Below are positions 1 through 4,868 of a stretch of DNA of 6,715 bases, one piece after another (positions within the stretch are counted from its first letter, which is position 1; each line of letters starts with the position of its first letter). The DNA lies in assembly GCA_038227745.1 (NCBI GenBank), contig JBBRPS010000578.1, positions 1 to 6,715 of the forward strand. The letters run 5' to 3'. The DNA comes from DASPXY01 sp038227745 (lineage in GTDB: Bacteria > Planctomycetota > Planctomycetia > Gemmatales > Gemmataceae). The notes beneath the pieces are model-generated. The model had not been told where the DNA came from. It did no database searches and saw only the letters and a list, made by a program, of their open reading frames with translations. The translations under genes and the position numbers were made by a program.

Positions 1-656
1 AGGAAGGGATCGACGGCCTTCTGCACATCTCCGACATGTCGTGGACGCGCAAGATCGGCCATCCCAACGAGGTCTTGGAGAAGGGCCAGCGGGTCTCGTG
101 CCAGGTCCTCAACGTCGACCAGGAGCGGAAGCGGATCGCCCTGGGGCTGAAGCAACTGAGGCAAGACCCGTGGGAGACCGACATCCCCGACCGCTACAAG
201 CCCAACGACGTGGTCGTGGGCAAGGTCACGAAGCTGACGAACTTCGGCGTGTTCGTCGAGCTGGAGCCGGGCCTGGAAGGCCTGCTGCACATCTCCGAGC
301 TGGCCGACCACAAGGTCGAGTCCCCCGAGGAGATCGTCAAGGTCGGCGACGAGGTCGAGGTCAAGATTCTGCGCGTCGATGTGGGCGAGCGGAAACTGGG
401 CCTGAGCCGCAAGCAACTCCAGGGCGGTCCGGACGAAGGTGGAGAGGGGACCGAGGCCGGCGCACGCGGCGGGCGCCAGCGCGGGCGCGAGTTGCGCGGC
501 GGGACAGGGTCAGGCTCCGCCCAGCTCCTCGCCCTCTCCGAACGCGCGAAACAGGAAGGCACGGAGTCGGAAGCCGACGACGCCGGGTCGCCCTCGGGGG
601 AAGCCGAGGACCGCGGCCCTGCTGCCGACGCCACCGACGCCGTGCCGTCGCCGTGA
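1..656 (+). CDS. rpsA: 30S ribosomal protein S1, C-terminal part (5' end outside window)
   Basis: This is the C-terminal part of the mRNA-binding small-subunit protein S1. The first complete codon is at 3 and the frame is open from the left edge. The visible protein starts inside one S1 (OB-fold) repeat, marked by GLLHISDMSW and closed by RIALGLKQL..DPW, which is typical of RpsA. A second full repeat (about 192-415) carries NFGVFVELEPGLEGLLHISE and ends in KLGLSRKQL. About 78 residues of low-complexity tail follow, first Gly/Arg-rich and then acidic with many Asp, Glu, Ala and Pro. The tail looks disordered. The serial repeats and the LGLKQL-DPW linker favour RpsA over other S1-domain proteins such as Tex or PNPase. 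The stop is TGA 654-656, and a large palindrome begins 14 nt downstream. Confidence 0.96.
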   Translation, partial: EGIDGLLHISDMSWTRKIGHPNEVLEKGQRVSCQVLNVDQERKRIALGLKQLRQDPWETDIPDRYKPNDVVVGKVTKLTNFGVFVELEPGLEGLLHISELADHKVESPEEIVKVGDEVEVKILRVDVGERKLGLSRKQLQGGPDEGGEGTEAGARGGRQRGRELRGGTGSGSAQLLALSERAKQEGTESEADDAGSPSGEAEDRGPAADATDAVPSP

Positions 657-670
657 GACCTGGGTACGTC

Positions 671-746
671 GCGGAAGGCAGTAGGCAGGGGCTTGCCCCC
701 CACGGGGCGCAGCCCGTGGGCTTGTTCCCTGCCTACTGCCTTCCGC
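671..746. repeat. Large perfect palindrome (20-bp arms) with nested hairpin
   Basis: The left arm 671-690 is the exact reverse complement of the right arm 727-746 (20 of 20). Inside the 36-nt loop a second perfect hairpin pairs 699-706 with 713-720 (CCCACGGG/CCCGTGGG) around a 6-nt loop. It starts 14 nt after the rpsA stop, so the transcript would fold into a very stable structure that could block 3'-exonucleases or end transcription. No T-run follows the right arm, so a classical intrinsic terminator is not supported. The long exact arms and nested stem look more like a dispersed palindromic element. Confidence 0.9.
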
Positions 747-778
747 ACGATTGGGGTTCCCTCCTGGGGCGGGTGGGA

Positions 779-784
779 TACAAT
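779..784 (+). promoter_or_regulatory. Candidate -10 box (TACAAT) for the 812 gene
   Basis: TACAAT matches the sigma-70 -10 consensus at five of six positions and stands out in a GC-rich spacer 28 nt before the ATG at 812. The best partner at 16-bp spacing is only TTCCCT (757-762), so the -35 is weak. A start near 791 would give a leader of about 20 nt that includes the Shine-Dalgarno site GGAG 801-804. Confidence 0.35.
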
Positions 785-811
785 GAACCTTTTGCCCCTC
801 GGAGACGGAGA

Positions 812-1453
812 ATGGACGAAGCCATCCAGACACACCTGAAGTCGCTGGAGGACGCGGTCCAGGCCACGGCGATCCCCGCCGACCGCAAGCAGACCGCCCT
901 CTGGTGCATCCGGCAACTCCCCGCCCTGTACACCCTCTCCTGCCAGACCGGCGAGGGCCGCCACGACGACGAGATCACCCGCCTCGTCCAGGGGTTGATG
1001 CAGCAACTGACCACCGACGGAGCGACCTGCCCCGAGTCGCAGAAACTCGCTGCCGGCATCCCCGACGGCTTCCGACGCCTCCACCAGCGGCTGGGGCTGT
1101 CGTTCCTGTCTCTCAAACTGCCCGCGCCCCTACCCTCCCCAAGAAAGGCACGCAAGTCCGATGAGAAAAAGCAAAGGACGACGCAAGGTCGGTCGGAAAA
1201 AGCGGCGGATGCGGGCGAAGATCCGCCACCGCAAGTAAGAGCGGTCGCCGCCGTCTCCAAAAGCTCGGCGAAGACTTTCCAGAACAGGGAGAAGGAGCTG
1301 CAAGCCCTGCTCGCCACGCCGGCGGGGCGCAAGAAACTGGAGGAATTGAGTGCGCGGTATCAGGAGTCGGGCGGCCGGGTGAGACCGGCGAACACGTCGG
1401 TGGTTACCTACATCCTCGTCCACGAGAGGGACCGGGGGCTCATCGTCGGTTGA
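812..1453 (+). CDS. Hypothetical protein, 213 aa, apparently two modules joined by a linker
   Basis: I do not recognise a named family. The start is ATG 812, with GGAG at 801-804 and 7-nt spacing; no earlier start in the frame is credible. Residues 1-105 are a helical module (motifs ALWCIRQLPALYTL and HDDEITRLVQGL) with strongly G/C third positions. Residues 106-152 are a Pro/Lys/Arg/Ser-rich linker where that codon bias is lost. Residues 155-213 form a second module (ELQALLATPAGRKKLEEL, then GRVRPANTSVVTYILVHE) that looks like a small stand-alone planctomycete protein. No ATG, GTG or TTG lies in frame between 1160 and 1290, so the second module cannot start alone there with a usual codon. 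As read, the protein is a fusion. It may be a recent joining of two genes that lost the stop of one and the start of the other, with the mini-ORF at 1161-1238 caught between them. The protein is probably cytoplasmic; no signal or membrane segment is seen. Confidence 0.65.
   Translation: MDEAIQTHLKSLEDAVQATAIPADRKQTALWCIRQLPALYTLSCQTGEGRHDDEITRLVQGLMQQLTTDGATCPESQKLAAGIPDGFRRLHQRLGLSFLSLKLPAPLPSPRKARKSDEKKQRTTQGRSEKAADAGEDPPPQVRAVAAVSKSSAKTFQNREKELQALLATPAGRKKLEELSARYQESGGRVRPANTSVVTYILVHERDRGLIVG
1161..1238 (+). CDS. Possible 25-aa Arg/Lys-rich mini-protein, overlapping another frame
   Basis: An ATG-to-TAA frame of 25 codons encodes an extremely basic peptide. It begins MRKSKGRR and ends KKRRMRAKIRHRK, with 18 of 25 residues Arg, Lys or His and no acidic residue. 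This composition and the RRMRAKIRHRK ending resemble very small ribosome-associated proteins of the bS22/AURKAIP1-COX24 or bTHX kind, but I cannot assign it to one. AAAGG at 1144-1148 lies 12 nt upstream, a long spacing for a ribosome site. It lies wholly inside the linker of the 812-1453 frame, and here its third positions are more G/C-rich than those of the larger frame. It may be a real small gene, a relic of one, or chance, since Arg/Lys codons can arise in purine-rich DNA. Confidence 0.4.
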   Translation: MRKSKGRRKVGRKKRRMRAKIRHRK

Positions 1454-1486
1454 CGGGCGTTGCCCTGACCGCTGCGCCACGTCGCC

Positions 1487-1870
1487 GGTAAATTCTCCGG
1501 CCCCGTGCCCGCGGTCCAGGTGGTCGGTGGCGTCAACGCGCCCGCGAACGTGCAGGACAGCACCGGGAAGAGTACGAGCCCCCTGCAGGCCGGCTCCCTG
1601 GCCCGGTCCGCCCCTCTGCTCTCCCTCCCCCCCCACCACGGCGAACGGCGTCCTGAACCTGTACCCGGGCGTCAACGGGACGACGTACCCCGCGCCGCAG
1701 AGCGTCTCCGTCGCCGTGGACGACAACCAGAACGTGGCCTTTTCCCCGGGAGTCTACACCTCCATCGAGGTCACAGGGATTGGCCCAAGCAGCGTCACCT
1801 TCAAGCCCGGGATCTACGTCCTCCTCGGGGGGAGCAACGGCCGTGCCCTGAACATCAACACGGGAGCGAC
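1487..1870 (+). pseudogene. Internal fragment of a TadG-like (Flp pilus/surface) protein, frameshifted
   Basis: Two frames together give one continuous protein stretch. The first (about 1487-1626) reads KFSGPVPAVQVVGG and DSTGKSTSPLQAG. The second (from about 1626) reads TTANGVLNLYPGVNGTTYP, then two similar beta-strand units, VAFSPGVYTSIEVTG and VTFKPGIYVLLGGS, ending at LNINTGAT. The FxPGxY repeats and the SLPP-TTANG spacing resemble the extracellular part of planctomycete TadG-like pilus-assembly proteins; the family call is by memory. The frame changes by one base at the 8-C run 1627-1634; removing one C restores it. There is no credible start codon or N-terminal membrane helix upstream, and similarity stops abruptly after 1870. 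This is therefore a decayed internal fragment rather than a phase-variable gene. Confidence 0.65.
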
Positions 1871-1872
1871 CG

Positions 1873-1983
1873 CTGACGCGGCGGACCGCCCTGGGCCTGG
1901 TCGTGACCCTCGGAACGGCGGAGGCCGTGGTCGGGGCGCTCTTCGTCGGGTGGGTGGAAGGGCTCTTGCCCGGCGGCCAGTGA
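1873..1983 (+). pseudogene. Hydrophobic C-terminal remnant of an unknown protein
   Basis: Right after the TadG-like fragment, a different frame reads LTRRTALGLVVTLGTAEAVV followed by GALFVGWVEGLLPGGQ and TGA 1981-1983. It could form one membrane helix preceded by two arginines. Third positions are almost all G or C. No start codon or ribosome site fits, so at most it is the tail of a gene whose 5' part was lost, fused to the fragment before it. I do not recognise the family, and chance reading in GC-rich DNA remains possible. Confidence 0.25.
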
Positions 1984-2004
1984 CAGCGGGTACGGGCGGA
2001 CAAA

Positions 2005-2024
2005 TCCACCCACGCTAGGGTGGG
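2005..2024. terminator. Weak hairpin near the 3' end of the minus-strand gene
   Basis: CCACCC 2006-2011 pairs with GGGTGG 2018-2023 around a 6-nt loop, with one extra T-G closing pair. It sits 32 nt past the stop of the phosphatase-like gene and could stop transcription from that side. No T-run follows on either strand, so the call is weak. Confidence 0.2.
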
Positions 2025-2055
2025 AATAGGATGCCGCCATCCGCTGCCAGTTCCG

Positions 2056-3030
2056 TCAGGGTCGTTGCGGCACGTCCCGGTATTTCGTGTGGCAGCGGGC
2101 GCACGCCATCCCCGCCCGACGGAACAGCTTCTCCGCCGCGGGCCCGTCCACGCCGCCGTTCCCCTTGCCACGCCGCAGCACCTGCTCCAGTTCCTTCGCC
2201 CCCGCCTCCGCGTCCGCCAGCCACTGGCGGAACTCTTCGGGCCGCCCCTTCACTTCCTGCAACCGAGCCGCCTCGCGGTACTGCTCGGCCAACTGCAATG
2301 CCTCGTGTGACGGGTCGAGGTCGGGGTGGTACTTTGGGGCCTTCCAGTGCGCCGCCCGCACCTCCTTGAGCCGGTCCCAGCGCGTGTCCACCTCGACCAT
2401 AAGCTGCGCCAGCGCGGCAACGTTCGCTGCCTCGGAGAACTCGGCCGGCACGCGGTCCAACTCCTCCTTCGTCGGCCGCCGCAACTTCCCGGGGGTGGCG
2501 TATAGGCCCGCGTAGCGCGGGTCGGTGCCCGCCATCTTCATCACCGCCACCGCCGCCTCGACGCCGCACTTCGCGTCCAGGCAGAGCATGGCGACGGCGG
2601 CCGCCGTCGGCCCTCGGTGCTTCCCATGATGGCAGTGCAGGTAGATCGGGCCGGGCAGGTCGCGCACCGCCCGGGCGATCCGGAGCGCCTGCCCCCCGGC
2701 GACGCCGTCGTAGCCGATGGGGATGTGGACGTAGCGCAGGCCGTACTTGCGGGCGCGGTCCACATCAGGCCGCGCGCCGTCCACGGAGAGGACGGTTTTG
2801 ATGCCGAGGTCCCGGAGGGAGGCGAAGCCGGCGTCGCCCTCGGGACTGCTGCCGCTGCAGAGCCGGCCGGTGAGGCGGTAGACGTTGTGCAGGCCCGGGG
2901 CCTCGACTCGGGCGGCCTGGGGGGTGGACCTGGCCGCCGGCGCCACCACGGGAAGGGATGGCCCCTCCCCGCGCCCACACCCGAAGGCCAGCACCAGCAG
3001 GAACAGATGGCCACCGTGGGACCGCCTCAC
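2056..3030 (-). CDS. Secreted protein: Cys-dependent phosphatase domain plus C-terminal cytochrome c'-like haem site
   Basis: This 324-aa protein combines two activities not normally found together. The start is GTG 3028-3030, preceded by GAGAGGGGG at 3037-3045 with 6-nt spacing. It opens an N-terminal signal (RRSHGGHLFLLVLAFGC), either a Sec signal or a lipoprotein signal with Cys18 in a non-ideal lipobox. Residues about 45-185 resemble a dual-specificity/tyrosine phosphatase: NVYRLTGRLCSG entry, VLSVDGARPDVDRA, then the loop HCHHGKHRGP with Cys133 nucleophile and Arg139 (C-x5-R). Asp84 is a possible general acid. Residues about 240-324 are helical and end in CARCHTKYR, a CxxCH haem c site (Cys310, Cys313, His314) near the C-terminus, as in cytochrome c' four-helix bundles. 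Both features fit a location outside the cytoplasmic membrane. The substrate is unknown. It diverges from the 3222 gene across a 191-bp spacer. Confidence 0.88.
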   Translation of the reverse strand: MRRSHGGHLFLLVLAFGCGRGEGPSLPVVAPAARSTPQAARVEAPGLHNVYRLTGRLCSGSSPEGDAGFASLRDLGIKTVLSVDGARPDVDRARKYGLRYVHIPIGYDGVAGGQALRIARAVRDLPGPIYLHCHHGKHRGPTAAAVAMLCLDAKCGVEAAVAVMKMAGTDPRYAGLYATPGKLRRPTKEELDRVPAEFSEAANVAALAQLMVEVDTRWDRLKEVRAAHWKAPKYHPDLDPSHEALQLAEQYREAARLQEVKGRPEEFRQWLADAEAGAKELEQVLRRGKGNGGVDGPAAEKLFRRAGMACARCHTKYRDVPQRP

Positions 3031-3036
3031 GAGCAA

Positions 3037-3045
3037 CCCCCTCTC
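3037..3045 (-). promoter_or_regulatory. Ribosome binding site that fixes the GTG start
   Basis: On the minus strand this reads GAGAGGGGG, 6 nt before GTG 3030-3028. It supports that start over the ATG at 3195, which lacks a comparable site and would put 55 extra residues ahead of the signal peptide. Confidence 0.7.
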
Positions 3046-3129
3046 GTCTCCGAACCAGTTGTGTCCAGCGCATCTTACGAGCAACAACGGGGCGTGTCCG
3101 TCAGCACGGCTCCCGCTCCCTGCCTTGCG

Positions 3130-3158
3130 TTGACGCCTAGCGCCCTCGCGAGTAGTAA
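3130..3158 (+). promoter_or_regulatory. Candidate promoter for the chelatase-like gene
   Basis: TTGACG (3130-3135) and TAGTAA (3153-3158) are separated by 17 bp, matching sigma-70 at 5 of 6 and 4 of 6 positions. A start near 3165 would give a leader of about 57 nt. The stretch 3153-3182 is the only AT-rich part of the divergent spacer. It also holds TATAAA on the minus strand (3163-3168), which could be a -10 for the phosphatase-like gene, but I see no matching -35 for it. Confidence 0.35.
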
Positions 3159-3221
3159 GGCGTTTATACAAATCGTAATACGGCCGCAGCGGCAAGTGGG
3201 TCGCCCTGGAGAGCCCTCACG

Positions 3222-4679
3222 ATGGACCGAACGTCGGCGTGTCTGCTGTTCGTCAAGGACTCCAATGAGGCTCCCGAATGGGATGAATGGGAGCGGTTCG
3301 CGCAACGGCTCTCGCGGGGCTGGGCGCAGCCGTGCATCCTCTGCCCGGTCGAGGAAGCGGGCGGGGCCGTTCTGGCGGGGATCCGCGCCGCCCTGGGCTG
3401 GGGGGCGCGGAGAGTCGTTGCTTTCCCGGTCCTGCCGGACGACAGCGGGCCGACAGCGGGCGCGCTCGCGGACTGCTTCGCCCGGGCGTCCCCCCGGTTC
3501 CCGTTCGTCGCCTTCCATCTGGCGGAGCCGGCCGTCCCCGGCCCGCGCCGGGACGAGAGGCTGGCCGCGCTTCTGTCCGAGCGCCGTGAGGCCGCGTTGG
3601 CGGATGATTCGCTCTGCCCGAAACCCCAGGCCGAGAGGCCGGGAGGCCACGCTCCCGGAGGTGGTCTCGCGCCACGCGATCGCGCTGAGTTGAAGGCCCT
3701 GGAGGCGAAGCTCCAGGCGGTCCTGCCGCCGCAATACCAGCACTGCTCCGCTGTCAGCCCGACGTCAATGGGGTCGGCGGGGCTGAAGTTCGGCCCCGAG
3801 GGGAGGGTCGCCTGGGATGAGATCTGGACGAGCTTCTGCGACCTGGCTCTGGCCGGCGGCCCCGCGCACCGGGGGACGCTGATGGAGGCGGTGTTGGCCG
3901 AGGAGGTCTTGCGGGAGCCGGACAGGTATCGGCAGGTCTCCGAGGAAATCGGGCGGGGGATCTGGATGACGACGCGGCTGCCGGTCGTCCTCTGCGGGGA
4001 GCCGGGTTGGGTCAGCGTCCGCTGCCACAGCGAGGCGATGGCCTCCTGGCTGGCGCGGGCCATCACCGCCGAGAACGTCACGGTCCGTCGCGCGGGACAG
4101 TCCCTGGACCTGCCGGCCGGACCTCTCTTCCGGCTCGATAAAGAGATCAAGAACGTGGTGACTGCGGTCGCGAAGACGTTCCATTACTGGACCTACCACA
4201 TGGCCGCCGGCCGCACCGGGGCCCCCGCCCCTGAGGGGGAGGGGGTGGCCGACGGGGTGCTGCTGGAGCCCGCGCTGCCCGCGCAAGCCCGGGCCGCGCC
4301 GGAGGCCTACCGGGCGGCCGTGGAAGCGACCGAGCGCGGCATCCGCGCGGTAACCGGCCTGGGGACCCTCCCGAGTCGTTCCCCCGGCTGGGTGGGGGTC
4401 CGCTGCGCCAGTGAAGAGATGGCCGTCTGGCTGCTGCGTGCCGTAGTCGTTGAAAACGTCCTCGCCAGGCGGGAGGGGGAGATCCTCTACCTCCCCGCGA
4501 ACCCGAAGTCCGCGACTCCCGACGCGACTCGGCGAGTGGTGGAGGTGATGGACCGAGCTTGTCGCTACTGGGACATGGGCGTCGCCATGGAGTGCGGCAC
4601 CGAGGACAGGACTCCCGTCCCCCGTCCTTCCGAAGGTCCCGAGGAAGACGCAGGTCGTGCGGGGGAGATCGGGCGCTGA
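3222..4679 (+). CDS. CbiX-like chelatase-fold protein with duplicated C-terminal domain
   Basis: This 485-aa protein starts at ATG 3222 after GGAGAG 3208-3213 (8-nt spacing). Residues 5-125 follow the layout of the CbiX/SirB sirohydrochlorin chelatase fold: strand ACLLFVKDS, a helix, AVLAGIRAALGWGARRVVAF, PVLPDDSG, then ARASPRFPFVAFHLAEP and a closing helix. The two histidines expected in active CbiX (GHGS and the GGH turn) are absent; VKDS and DSGPTAG stand there. The domain is thus probably inactive as a chelatase or has another role. Residues 152-170 may form a helix. At 171-218 comes a distinctive block, HCSAVSPTSMGSAGLKFGPE with VAWDEIWTSFCDLALAGG and HRG. Two tandem copies of a 95-residue domain then occupy 233-327 and 360-454, sharing PGWVxVRCxSExMAxWL and ENVxxRRxG and ending in YW. 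I cannot name that domain. The protein is cytoplasmic. It lies upstream of a NikK/NikL-like pair, which fits a Co/Ni or tetrapyrrole link, by inference only. Confidence 0.9.
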   Translation: MDRTSACLLFVKDSNEAPEWDEWERFAQRLSRGWAQPCILCPVEEAGGAVLAGIRAALGWGARRVVAFPVLPDDSGPTAGALADCFARASPRFPFVAFHLAEPAVPGPRRDERLAALLSERREAALADDSLCPKPQAERPGGHAPGGGLAPRDRAELKALEAKLQAVLPPQYQHCSAVSPTSMGSAGLKFGPEGRVAWDEIWTSFCDLALAGGPAHRGTLMEAVLAEEVLREPDRYRQVSEEIGRGIWMTTRLPVVLCGEPGWVSVRCHSEAMASWLARAITAENVTVRRAGQSLDLPAGPLFRLDKEIKNVVTAVAKTFHYWTYHMAAGRTGAPAPEGEGVADGVLLEPALPAQARAAPEAYRAAVEATERGIRAVTGLGTLPSRSPGWVGVRCASEEMAVWLLRAVVVENVLARREGEILYLPANPKSATPDATRRVVEVMDRACRYWDMGVAMECGTEDRTPVPRPSEGPEEDAGRAGEIGR

Positions 4680-4778
4680 CGGAGGCGGCCTGACGGCAGT
4701 CCACCGGGCAGCCCCGGCCAGCGCGGGAGCGGCGACGCCCGCCCCACCCCCCTCCCCGGAGGAAAAACGGGTTGCCGG

Positions 4779-4807
4779 CGGCGCGCGGGCGCCGTAATAC
4801 TTTTTTT
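4779..4807 (+). terminator. Candidate intrinsic terminator after the chelatase-like gene
   Basis: CGGCGC 4779-4784 pairs with GCGCCG 4789-4794 around a 4-nt loop, followed after TAATAC by seven T (4801-4807). The 6-nt gap between stem and T-run is larger than ideal. It sits 100 nt past the stop of the chelatase-like gene and would separate it from the NikK/NikL-like operon. Confidence 0.35.
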
Positions 4808-4812
4808 AGAAT
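4807..4812 (+). promoter_or_regulatory. Candidate -10 box (TAGAAT) for the nikK-like operon
   Basis: TAGAAT matches the -10 consensus at 5 of 6 positions within the only AT-rich stretch of the spacer (4795-4820). CATACT at 4816-4821 is a second option. No good -35 lies 16-18 bp upstream, where the sequence is the GC-rich hairpin. Transcription from here would include the leader hairpin at 4827-4849. Confidence 0.3.
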
Positions 4813-4826
4813 CGTCATACTGCCCC

Positions 4827-4849
4827 GTGGCCGCGCCTGACGCGGCCGC
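4827..4849 (+). promoter_or_regulatory. Leader hairpin upstream of the nikK-like start
   Basis: GGCCGCG 4829-4835 pairs perfectly with CGCGGCC 4841-4847 around CCTGA. A T-G and a G-C pair extend the stem to 9 bp. It ends 6 nt before the Shine-Dalgarno GGGAG (4856-4860), so in RNA it would sit just ahead of the ribosome site. It could affect translation or RNA stability. It does not match any riboswitch class I know. Confidence 0.4.
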
Positions 4850-4868
4850 ACCATCGGGAGACACCTCC

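Noticed and set aside
41..811. Upstream extension of the 812 gene through the rpsA region
   Set aside because: It is the out-of-frame shadow of rpsA (Arg/Pro/Gly-rich) and crosses the palindrome. ATG 812 has its own Shine-Dalgarno site.
194..1084. Long minus-strand frame opposite rpsA and the 812 gene
   Set aside because: It spans two plus-strand genes and the palindrome, and has no recognisable domain.
1627..1634. Poly-C run as a phase-variation switch
   Set aside because: The surrounding gene has no start and no end, so switching the frame would not yield a working protein.
3031..3195. Longer phosphatase-like protein starting at ATG 3195 on the minus strand
   Set aside because: The extra 55 residues lack coding character and would precede the signal peptide. 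GTG 3030 has a strong ribosome site at 6-nt spacing.
2617..3693. Long plus-strand open frame opposite the phosphatase-like gene
   Set aside because: It is antisense to one gene and out of frame with the next, with low-complexity composition typical of GC-rich shadows.
4827..4868. Earlier GTG start for the NikK-like protein
   Set aside because: It lies in the leader hairpin, has no ribosome site, and adds 14 residues ahead of a normal signal peptide.
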